Part shown: piece by piece, positions 1 through 6,240 of the stretch
Position numbering within the stretch: position 1 is the stretch's first letter
Layout of the letters: each line of letters begins with the position of its first letter
Origin: Prevotellaceae bacterium UBA1743
GTDB lineage: Bacteria; Bacteroidota; Bacteroidia; Bacteroidales; Bacteroidaceae
Direction of reading: 5' to 3'
Length of the DNA: 6,952 nt
Assembly: GCA_002314945.1 (NCBI GenBank)
Contig: DCHV01000088.1
Coordinates: forward strand, 16,802-23,753
The notes under the pieces: generated by a model
The model's database searches: none
Seen by the model: the letters and a program-made list of their open reading frames with translations, nothing else
What the model was told of the DNA's origin: nothing
Translations under genes and position numbers: made by a program

Positions 1-41
1 GGTGCTAAATAGGAAGAAGGAAGATACGAAATCATGGACAT
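1..41 (-). CDS. N-terminal fragment of a probable WbqC-family protein (partial, runs off the window)
   Basis: Only about 13 codons are visible, starting at ATG 41-39 and reading MSMISYLPSSYLAP before the window edge. The short hydrophobic run ending in LPSSYLAP resembles the start of WbqC-family proteins, which typically open with a strand followed by a (T/S)AYxxP turn. A second ATG two codons later (35-33) is an alternative start. The start lies 6 nt after the stop codon of the SPase-like gene upstream, so it is probably the next gene of the same transcript. From memory, a WbqC-family gene often follows dapB and the lepB genes in Bacteroidales, which supports the call. WbqC proteins are linked to surface polysaccharide synthesis, but their reaction is not well defined. 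The fragment is too short for certainty, and it could be another protein. Confidence 0.5.
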   Translation of the reverse strand, partial: MSMISYLPSSYLA

Positions 42-47
42 GCGATA

Positions 48-767
48 TCAACGGACGGGACAAAACACGCGATCACGTCTAAACTTTTGAAACCATGGTT
101 GGTCAGCGTCAACAGAATATAGGACACACTCCAATCGTCCAATCAGAGATTCGCGAGGAACAAGACCCAAAGTACGACTATCTGAATAATTGTCATCCAT
201 ACCTGAAGATACCCAGAAATAATCACGACGGAAAACGTATCTGTTCACGCCAATACCATTAACCAACATACTATCTCCTACAAAAAAGGCTGAATCCATT
301 TCATGGCGATTGATAACATCGGCATACATAACGCCTGACCAAGGATGAATATATGCGTTGGTACCCGAAGCAGGTACGGTAAAAGGCCATACGCATCCCA
401 ACGAATAATTGCAAGAGGCACAGACATTACCCTGAGCACCTATCCATACTGTATCACCTGGCAATGCTAAGATGCGCCCTACACTTAGGTTTCCAGAATC
501 GGGTGAGTCACCTTTGTGAATGACTGGGGCATTGAAGGCAATCCAATCTCCTCGATTAGGCATCTTGGTGCCATAGATACGGGTTGGCGAAAATGGAAGA
601 CGAAATCCATACGACCAACGATTGACAAGAATACGATCGCCACAAAGGAAAGTGGGACTATGACCATTATTAGAAAGCGTAAGCACCTCACAAAGTCCAA
701 GACGAAGGATGGCTGTCAACAAGACGGCAGAAATCAGTAGGACCAAGAGTGAAAGGACTCGCTTCAC
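48..767 (-). CDS. Signal peptidase I-like protein (S26 family) lacking both catalytic residues; probable pseudoenzyme
   Basis: This 239-residue protein has one N-terminal membrane segment (about residues 4-24) followed by a periplasmic SPase I-like fold. Seen: the box-B-like segment GHSPTFLCGDRILVNRWSYG (35-54), the box-D-like VGRILALPGDTV (96-107), and a degenerate box E ending in DSR (196-198) followed by LGLVP. Aligned on the conserved PT, GD and LPG residues with the neighbouring LepB, the nucleophile serine is Gly35 (GGT, 665-663) and the general-base lysine is Gly97 (GGG, 479-477). The box-E GDN is also lost (SGM). A cysteine group C116, C119 and C125 sits in the middle of the domain. 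The start is GTG at 767-765, 7 nt after the lepB stop; an in-frame stop just upstream leaves no better start. The reading frame is intact, so this is not a decayed pseudogene. Inference: it lacks Ser/Lys peptidase activity and may act as a partner of LepB or bind exported substrates. Ser37 could in principle be a shifted nucleophile, but no matching lysine is apparent. Confidence 0.85.
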   Translation of the reverse strand: MKRVLSLLVLLISAVLLTAILRLGLCEVLTLSNNGHSPTFLCGDRILVNRWSYGFRLPFSPTRIYGTKMPNRGDWIAFNAPVIHKGDSPDSGNLSVGRILALPGDTVWIGAQGNVCASCNYSLGCVWPFTVPASGTNAYIHPWSGVMYADVINRHEMDSAFFVGDSMLVNGIGVNRYVFRRDYFWVSSGMDDNYSDSRTLGLVPRESLIGRLECVLYSVDADQPWFQKFRRDRVFCPVR

Positions 768-774
768 AACCTCG

Positions 775-2229
775 TCACTTTATATTGTCAACTAATCGGA
801 ACAGGCGGTTCCATCGTATATGCTTACCACTGATCCATGAGTAATCCTTGTCGGTACTTAGCCATATCATGATGGGTTTGCCTACAATGTGATCCTCAGG
901 AACAAAGCCCCAGTAACGGCTATCTGCACTATTGTGCCGATTGTCGCCTTGCATCCAATAATAATCCATGCTAAACGTGTATTCGGTGGAAGGTAGGCCG
1001 TTGATAAGAATCTGTCCATCGTCGGTAACCTGCAGATCATTGCCCTCATATACACGAATAGGACGTTCGTAAATAGGAAGGTTGTCGAGAGTGAGTTGAA
1101 GTGTTTCACCTTTCCTGGGAATCCAAATAGGGCCGTAGTTATCACAAGTCCATCCTGTATGCCCATTCAGAGGATAGAGGCTCTCCGTATCATGATTCTC
1201 GCACAACGTTATGCTGTTTACCAAGTCCTTACGTTCGGACATCGATTGTACGGCTGCGGAAGTGAGAGGAAGGATACCCGATTGATAGAAGTCGATGAGA
1301 TCCTCTTGACTGATGCCTAACTGATGTACGTAATCATCAGGCAAACTGGAACCTGTCAAATCCACATAATAATTGTACTGGACATTTTCTGCATCAGGAT
1401 TAGGTTTGCCATCGAGATATATCACACGATCACGTATCTGAAGAGTCTGCCCAGGGAGCCCGACACAACGCTTTACATAATTCTCACGACGATCTACAGG
1501 CCGCTGATCAATTACTCCATATTCTGCAGGAGAATGTTCGATATAAGCATGTCCCAAACGATAGTATTGCTGGTAAATCCGATAACGTTCGAGGGTACTG
1601 AGTGAATCCATTTCGGGAGAGGTTCCGTTCTCCTGCTGATACAACTGTGCTCCATAGAGATAGCACATCATGTAGAAATCGGCAGCTTGATAACGCAAAT
1701 CGGTAACAATTGTGTCACCTGCTGGATAGTTAAACACAACAATGTCATTCAACTGCACAGGAGATGGTGTAACACGCTTGTAATCCCACTTCACACATTC
1801 GAGGTAGCTCTTTCCACCCCAAGGCAACGTATGCTGACACAGTGGCATGTGCAAGGGTGTCTGAGGCACTCGTGGACCATACGACATCTTGCTCACGAAA
1901 AGATAGTCACCTACCAAGAGGCTCTTCTCCAATGAACTCGATGGAATCGTATAATTCTGGAAGAAATAGATATTGACGAAATAGACAGCCACCAAGGCGA
2001 ATACAATGGCATCAACCCAACTCATCACAGTACGAACAATGGGATTCTCTGCATCCTTCCACCACGTCCATGGTATGAAACGTGTAATGTATGCATCGAG
2101 AATAAAAGGAACAACTACAAGGCCCCACCACGCATCGATCCAATACAAGAAAACGATATACAGAAGGGTTAGGACGATTGCTTTAAGCCAATCCATCATG
2201 GAAGATTGATATTTCTTTTTTCTTTTCAT
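775..2229 (-). CDS. lepB: Signal peptidase I (leader peptidase)
   Basis: Membrane-bound serine endopeptidase that cleaves signal peptides from exported proteins on the periplasmic side of the inner membrane. The 484-residue protein has hydrophobic segments at about 14-30, 36-50 and 72-90. The catalytic Ser99 follows in IPSSSLEKSLLVGD (95-108), the general base Lys253 in YVKRCVGLPG (251-260), and box E is GDNRHNSADSR (428-438) followed by YWGFVP. All SPase I signature blocks are present and intact. It is much longer than E. coli LepB (324 residues). The extra length lies mainly in about 100 added residues between the serine and lysine blocks and in further sequence between the lysine block and box E, a form I associate with Bacteroidota. 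The start is ATG 2229-2227 with a lysine-rich cytoplasmic N-terminus (MKRKKK), 6 nt after the dapB stop. It is followed after 7 nt by the SPase-like paralog. Co-transcription with dapB is likely. Confidence 0.96.
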   Translation of the reverse strand: MKRKKKYQSSMMDWLKAIVLTLLYIVFLYWIDAWWGLVVVPFILDAYITRFIPWTWWKDAENPIVRTVMSWVDAIVFALVAVYFVNIYFFQNYTIPSSSLEKSLLVGDYLFVSKMSYGPRVPQTPLHMPLCQHTLPWGGKSYLECVKWDYKRVTPSPVQLNDIVVFNYPAGDTIVTDLRYQAADFYMMCYLYGAQLYQQENGTSPEMDSLSTLERYRIYQQYYRLGHAYIEHSPAEYGVIDQRPVDRRENYVKRCVGLPGQTLQIRDRVIYLDGKPNPDAENVQYNYYVDLTGSSLPDDYVHQLGISQEDLIDFYQSGILPLTSAAVQSMSERKDLVNSITLCENHDTESLYPLNGHTGWTCDNYGPIWIPRKGETLQLTLDNLPIYERPIRVYEGNDLQVTDDGQILINGLPSTEYTFSMDYYWMQGDNRHNSADSRYWGFVPEDHIVGKPIMIWLSTDKDYSWISGKHIRWNRLFRLVDNIK

Positions 2230-2235
2230 CTATTC

Positions 2236-2991
2236 TTAGAATTTGAATAAATCACTCATCGTAAGAAGGCCTGTATGTTGTGCTGTATATTCGGCTGCCA
2301 ACACGGCACCAAGGGCAAAGCCGCGTCTGTTATGCGCATCATGGGTAATCGTTATGGAATCTGCCTCACAATTCCAAGTCACGCTATGAATCCCTGGTAC
2401 CTCCCCCCGTCGGATGCTATGAATGGAAAGCTTGTCAGATGGCACCTGAGCCGATTCCTGAATGGAACCATCTGGAGCAATCAATTGTCCACACTGCCAT
2501 CCATCAAGACGCTGTACTTCGGACAACAATTCCTCGGCCAATGTAATAGCAGTACCACTGGGATGATCCAATTTGTGAACATGATGTACTTCCTCCATCT
2601 GAGCTGTATAGTCATCAAAACGATTCATAATACGAGCCAAATAACGGTTTACGGCACGAAAAATAGTTACTCCAAGACTGAAATTACTACTCCAGAACAA
2701 CGTCTGACCTTCTTCTTCACAAAGCCGTTTCACCTCTTCGCCATGCTGAGGAATCCAACCCGTACTACCACTGACCACCTTGACATGATGGGCAAAGGCT
2801 CTCAGATAATTGTCATACGCAACCTGAGGAGCCGTAAATTCGATAGCAACATCGGCACTCCGAAAAGAAGGGCTGTCAAAATCCTGAAGATTATCCACGT
2901 CGATAACACATACAATCTGATGACCACGGCTTAGGGCAATTTCTTCTATCATGTGTCCCATCTTGCCATAGCCTATTAACGCGATTTTCAT
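2236..2991 (-). CDS. dapB: 4-hydroxy-tetrahydrodipicolinate reductase
   Basis: Cytoplasmic NAD(P)H-dependent enzyme that reduces 4-hydroxy-tetrahydrodipicolinate to tetrahydrodipicolinate in the diaminopimelate/lysine pathway, supplying m-DAP for peptidoglycan. The 251-residue form begins MKIALIGYGKMG, with the Rossmann nucleotide-binding loop GYGKMG at residues 7-12. The signature HHVHKLDHPSGTA (136-148) carries the expected proton donor His136 and Lys140 and the substrate-binding PSGT. SGSTGW (74-79), SSNFSLGV (101-108) and RRGEVPGIHSV (194-204) are also typical. The frame can be extended to a TTG at 3015-3013, but ATG 2991-2989 fits the family N-terminus exactly, and the TTG lies inside the predicted -7 promoter box, so the ATG is preferred. 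There is no clear Shine-Dalgarno; the upstream stretch is A-rich, as is common in Bacteroidota. It is the first gene of the dapB-lepB-SPase-like run and is transcribed away from the DUF2851 gene. Confidence 0.96.
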   Translation of the reverse strand: MKIALIGYGKMGHMIEEIALSRGHQIVCVIDVDNLQDFDSPSFRSADVAIEFTAPQVAYDNYLRAFAHHVKVVSGSTGWIPQHGEEVKRLCEEEGQTLFWSSNFSLGVTIFRAVNRYLARIMNRFDDYTAQMEEVHHVHKLDHPSGTAITLAEELLSEVQRLDGWQCGQLIAPDGSIQESAQVPSDKLSIHSIRRGEVPGIHSVTWNCEADSITITHDAHNRRGFALGAVLAAEYTAQHTGLLTMSDLFKF

Positions 2992-3012
2992 ATCATTATT
3001 GATTTTTAGATG

Positions 3013-3020
3013 CAAAAATA
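3013..3020 (-). promoter_or_regulatory. Predicted Bacteroidota-type -7 box for the dapB-lepB operon
   Basis: Read on the minus strand the sequence is TATTTTTG, a full match to the TAnnTTTG -7 consensus of the primary sigma factor in Bacteroidota. It lies about 22 nt upstream of the dapB ATG (2991), which would give a short leader. No TTTG -33 element is seen at the usual 19-21 nt spacing; that region (about 3040-3044) overlaps the -7 box of the divergent promoter. The consensus is short and the region is AT-rich, so chance matches are possible. Confidence 0.45.
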
Positions 3021-3043
3021 ATGCTTTTTCTAATAGAAACAGC

Positions 3044-3051
3044 TATATTTG
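3044..3051 (+). promoter_or_regulatory. Predicted Bacteroidota-type -7 box for the DUF2851-dprA operon
   Basis: The plus strand reads TATATTTG, a full match to TAnnTTTG, 32 nt upstream of the ATG at 3084. No good TTTG -33 element is seen at 19-21 nt upstream; only a T-run (3025-3029) lies in the spacer. The box sits back-to-back with the minus-strand -7 box at 3013-3020, with 23 nt between them, so the two promoters would share DNA. Confidence 0.45.
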
Positions 3052-3083
3052 TTTCAAAAATTACAAAAACAGCGGCATAAAGT

Positions 3084-4289
3084 ATGGAAAAACTTCTGCA
3101 TTATGTATGGAAACACAAGATTCTGCCACTCTGCACGCTCCAAACAAAAGATGGTAATGAATTGGAAATCATAGATGTAGGATTGCAAAACACAAATCAG
3201 GGAGCCGATTTCTTCAACGCCAAGGTGCGAATCGATGGAACATATTGGGCGGGTAATGTGGAGATTCACTTGAAGAGTAGCGATTGGTTTCAGCATGGCC
3301 ATCACGAGGATCCTGCATACAACAATACCATTCTGCATGTGGTAGAGAAAGCGGACTGCATGATAGAAACGGAAGACGGGAGACATCCTGCTCAATTGGA
3401 ACTGGCCATACCCTCCCAAGTAGCCCTACACTACGAAGAATTGCAAAAGACAGAAGATTATCCAAGATGCTATAGGTTGATCCCGCAATTGGATACTATG
3501 AAAATCCATTGTTGGTTGGATGCATTGCTGGCAGAACGGATCGAGCAACGAGCTGACAGAGTTCTGGGATATGTAAAACAATTGAATGGAGACTGGGAAC
3601 AAGCTACTTTCATCACATTAAGCAGAAACTTCGGATTTGGGCTGAATGGGGACACCTTCGAAATGTGGGCAAAACGGATTCCGCTACAGGCGGTTGCCAA
3701 ACACAGAGACCAATTATTCCAAATCGAAGCAATGTTTCTTGGGATAGCAGGTCTTTTGGACGAATTGGAAGAAGAGGAAAAAACAAGGATGAAAAAGGAA
3801 TTCTGTTATCTTTCCCACAAATTCGAATTGCCCTCCCCCATGCGTCCGGAACAATGGAAATACCTGCGTACAAGACCTAAGAATTTCCCACATGTTCGAA
3901 TCAGACAAATTGCCAAACTATATGAAGGACGAAGCATAGAAATAAGTTCGCTTCTGGAAACTGAAGATATAGTAACACTCCAGAAGAATCTCACCCGAGG
4001 AGGAATATCTATCGGAAGTCGAAACCTGCTTGTCATTAATACAGTCGCTCCCCTCCTGTATGCGTATGGGAAGAGTCATCAAGACAACGTATTGAAACAA
4101 CGTGCCATCGACCTTCTTCAACAATTACCCCCCGAAAACAACTACATACTCCGACAATGGGCGGCATGTGAACTGAAAGTAAAAAATGCAGCCGACAGTC
4201 AGGCTCTGATCCAACTAAAAAAGAATTATTGCGATCGAATGGACTGTTTGAGATGTAGATTCGGATATGAATACTTGAAACAACGATGA
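3084..4289 (+). CDS. DUF2851 family protein of unknown function
   Basis: This 401-residue soluble protein has no signal peptide or membrane segment. I recognise it as DUF2851, a Bacteroidota-associated family with no established activity. The N-terminal 90 residues hold a dense block of likely conserved polar residues: GADFFNAKVRI (40-50), W55, GNVEIHLKSSDW (57-68), HGHHEDPAYNN (71-81) and ILHVVE (83-88). The middle is helical and charged, including an acidic run around 226-232. The C-terminus has three closely spaced cysteines, C383, C388 and C391, in a CLRCRFGY context, suggestive of a metal site. The start is ATG 3084, with no strong Shine-Dalgarno. The stop overlaps the dprA start as ATGA, so translation is probably coupled. 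Inference only: Asp42 with Glu60-x-His62 in beta-strand-like contexts recalls nuclease-type active sites of the PD-(D/E)xK class, and the dprA linkage fits a DNA-processing role. No function is claimed. Confidence 0.85.
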   Translation: MEKLLHYVWKHKILPLCTLQTKDGNELEIIDVGLQNTNQGADFFNAKVRIDGTYWAGNVEIHLKSSDWFQHGHHEDPAYNNTILHVVEKADCMIETEDGRHPAQLELAIPSQVALHYEELQKTEDYPRCYRLIPQLDTMKIHCWLDALLAERIEQRADRVLGYVKQLNGDWEQATFITLSRNFGFGLNGDTFEMWAKRIPLQAVAKHRDQLFQIEAMFLGIAGLLDELEEEEKTRMKKEFCYLSHKFELPSPMRPEQWKYLRTRPKNFPHVRIRQIAKLYEGRSIEISSLLETEDIVTLQKNLTRGGISIGSRNLLVINTVAPLLYAYGKSHQDNVLKQRAIDLLQQLPPENNYILRQWAACELKVKNAADSQALIQLKKNYCDRMDCLRCRFGYEYLKQR

Positions 4290-5410
4290 AAGAAGAGGAA
4301 CTCATTTACACTATTGCATTCACACTTATTCCCAACTTGAATCTGCAAACCAAGAAGTACTTGATGGAGCAGGCGGGTAATGCAAGTACAATCTATCAAT
4401 ACAGGAAAGATATTCGAGAAATATTTCCCGAAGCGAACGTACGTATCGTAGAGGCCATCGCTGACATGGAAAAGCACTTGGACAGGGCAGAAGAAGAAAA
4501 GAAATTTGCCGACCGAGGAAAAATAAAGTGCATCAGTATCAACGATGAGCAATATCCCTATCGACTAAAGGATTGTCCAGATGCGCCTGTCCTACTCTAT
4601 TATAGAGGAAATACAGACTTGAACTGCAACTATATACTGAGTATCGTAGGCACACGTCACATTACGGAATACGGGAAAGACCTTTGCGCCCAATTTGTGA
4701 GCGAACTGAGCAAACTATGCCCAGATATCCTCATTGTTAGCGGACTTGCATACGGAGTGGATATCCATGCCCACAGGAATGCACTGACACACAATATGCG
4801 TACAATTGGAGTCTTAGCACATGGTTTGAATCAAATATATCCAAGAATGCATCGTGATACTGCCGTGCAAATGACGACCAATGGAGGATTGTTGACAGAG
4901 TTTCCGAGTTACACGAATGCAGACAAGCGTAACTTTGTCCAACGCAATAGGATAGTAGCAGGAATAAGTGACGCCACCTTGGTGGTGGAAAGTGCAAGTA
5001 AAGGGGGTTCTCTCATCACTGCAGGAATAGCAAACGATTATCACAAAGACGTATTCGCGTTTCCAGGACGAGTCAAGGATGCATATTCCGAAGGATGCAA
5101 TCTACTAATACAGAATAGTCAGGCGACATTGCTGACCGATGCTGAATCCTTCATAAAATCAATGGGATGGGAAAATGCCTTATTAAAGGAAAAGAAACTG
5201 AAAGAAGGAATACAACAGGAAATGTTTCCGCAACTCGGTGAAGATGAGCAAATCATAGTGGACACACTTAGGGAACATGATGGGCTTCAAATCAACGTAA
5301 TAAGCGTACAAAGCGGTATTCCTATTGGGAAATTAAGCAGTTTGCTTTTCCAAATGGAATTGAGAGGAATCGTAAAAATGTGGGCAGGCGGAATGTATCG
5401 ATTGTTGTAA
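4286..5410 (+). CDS. dprA: DNA-processing protein DprA (Smf family)
   Basis: Cytoplasmic protein that binds incoming single-stranded DNA, protects it and loads RecA during natural transformation; it is also widespread in bacteria not known to be competent. The 374-residue protein has three parts. The N-terminal region (about 7-47) corresponds to the usual helix-hairpin-helix. A Rossmann-like DprA domain (about 78-290) carries SIVGTRHITEYG (119-130), SGLAYGVDIHAH (152-163), IGVLAHGLNQIYP (174-186), the GGLLTEFP to QRNRIVAGISD stretch (200-229), VVESASKGGSLITA (233-246) and AFPGRVKDAYSEGCNLLI (258-275). A C-terminal winged-helix-like region spans about 318-374. The hairpin loop is NLNL (17-20) rather than the usual GxG, so DNA contact by that module may be weakened. 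The start ATG 4286 overlaps the DUF2851 stop by 4 nt, and a hairpin follows 4 nt after the stop. Length and motifs are complete, so it is probably functional. Confidence 0.96.
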   Translation: MKEEELIYTIAFTLIPNLNLQTKKYLMEQAGNASTIYQYRKDIREIFPEANVRIVEAIADMEKHLDRAEEEKKFADRGKIKCISINDEQYPYRLKDCPDAPVLLYYRGNTDLNCNYILSIVGTRHITEYGKDLCAQFVSELSKLCPDILIVSGLAYGVDIHAHRNALTHNMRTIGVLAHGLNQIYPRMHRDTAVQMTTNGGLLTEFPSYTNADKRNFVQRNRIVAGISDATLVVESASKGGSLITAGIANDYHKDVFAFPGRVKDAYSEGCNLLIQNSQATLLTDAESFIKSMGWENALLKEKKLKEGIQQEMFPQLGEDEQIIVDTLREHDGLQINVISVQSGIPIGKLSSLLFQMELRGIVKMWAGGMYRLL

Positions 5411-5414
5411 CAAA

Positions 5415-5448
5415 AATCCCGGATTTCCATTGTAGGGAATCCGGGATT
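5415..5448 (-). terminator. Intrinsic terminator hairpin between convergent dprA and frdB
   Basis: The left arm 5415-5428 pairs with the right arm 5435-5448 in a 14-bp stem (13 Watson-Crick pairs plus one T-G), with the loop ATTGTA. On the minus strand the stem is followed by a T-rich run (TTTTTGTT, beginning within the stem foot), the classic layout for ending the frdA-frdB transcript about 25 nt after the frdB stop. On the plus strand the downstream sequence is AT-rich (AATATTAT) without a clean T-tract, so it may end dprA transcription less efficiently. It starts 4 nt after the dprA stop codon. Confidence 0.85.
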
Positions 5449-5473
5449 AATATTATCTAAGAATAACGAGGTT

Positions 5474-6232
5474 TTAATCAGCCAATTTTGCCTTGATAAA
5501 CTCACGGTTCAGACGGGCAATATTGCTGATTGTCTCACATTTGGGACATACAGCTTCGCAAGCACGAGTATTGGTACAGTTACCAAAGCCCAACTCATCC
5601 ATCTTGGCAATCATAGCCTTTGCACGTTTTGCCGCCTCTACACGGCCCTGAGGAAGCAAAGCAAGTTGACTTACCTTGGAGCTAACGAACAACATGGCAG
5701 AGCCATTCTTGCAAGCTGCAACGCAAGCGCCACAGCCGATACAACTTGCACAATCCATTGCTTCATCAGCATTCTCCTTGGGAATCAGAATTGCGTTGGC
5801 ATCCTGAGCCTGACCTGTACGAATAGAGGTGTAACCACCAGCTTGAATAATCTTGTCGAACGCATTACGGTCAACCATACAATCCTTGATGACGGGGAAG
5901 CCAGCACTACGCCAAGGTTCGATGGTAATTGTATCACCATCCTTGAACTTACGCATATACAACTGACAAGTGGTAGCACCACGCTCCGTCTTGCCATGAG
6001 GTGTTCCGTTGATGTACAGTGAACACATACCGCAAATACCCTCGCGGCAATCGTGATCAAAGACGAAAGGTTCCTTACCTGCCTCGATGAGTTCCTCGTT
6101 CAGAATGTCCAACATCTCCAAGAAGGAAGTGTCATCGGGGATATTCTTCATCTCGTGCGTATCGAAATGGCCCTTATCCTTGGGACCATTCTGCTTCCAG
6201 TATTTTACTGTAAATGAAATATTGCGTGCCAT
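5474..6232 (-). CDS. frdB: Fumarate reductase/succinate dehydrogenase iron-sulfur subunit
   Basis: Electron-transfer subunit linking the flavoprotein to the quinone-binding cytochrome b in the complex that interconverts fumarate and succinate at the inner membrane; in fermenting Bacteroidales it usually works as fumarate reductase. The 252-residue protein has a plant-ferredoxin-like N-terminal domain with [2Fe-2S] ligands C62, C67, C70 (DCREGICGMC) and C89. The C-terminal domain supplies C164, C167, C170 and C229 for [4Fe-4S], and C174, C219 and C225 for [3Fe-4S]. An extra cysteine, C161, precedes the cluster block. All expected ligands are present. The start is ATG 6232-6230, 8 nt after the frdA stop, behind a purine-rich GAAAGAG that may serve as a weak ribosome-binding site. 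The last gene before the terminator at 5415-5448. The symbol could equally be sdhB, since sequence alone does not fix the direction of the reaction. Confidence 0.96.
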   Translation of the reverse strand: MARNISFTVKYWKQNGPKDKGHFDTHEMKNIPDDTSFLEMLDILNEELIEAGKEPFVFDHDCREGICGMCSLYINGTPHGKTERGATTCQLYMRKFKDGDTITIEPWRSAGFPVIKDCMVDRNAFDKIIQAGGYTSIRTGQAQDANAILIPKENADEAMDCASCIGCGACVAACKNGSAMLFVSSKVSQLALLPQGRVEAAKRAKAMIAKMDELGFGNCTNTRACEAVCPKCETISNIARLNREFIKAKLAD

Positions 6233-6240
6233 ACTCTTTC

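Noticed and set aside
48..767. The SPase-like gene as a decayed pseudogene
   Set aside because: There is no frameshift or internal stop, fold-defining blocks remain, and it sits in close operon spacing. Loss of the two catalytic residues alone does not show decay.
2275..2934. A 219-codon open frame on the plus strand opposite dapB
   Set aside because: It lies entirely antisense to a clear dapB and its translation has no recognisable family motifs, so it is read as a shadow of dapB codon use.
2992..3015. Extended dapB start at TTG 3015, adding 8 residues
   Set aside because: The ATG at 2991 gives the exact family N-terminus (MKIALIGYGKMG), and the TTG lies inside the predicted -7 box.
3054..3419. 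A 121-codon minus-strand open frame across the start of the DUF2851 gene
   Set aside because: It is antisense to a well-supported gene and extends into the divergent promoter region. The translation shows no domain, and there is no sign of its own promoter.
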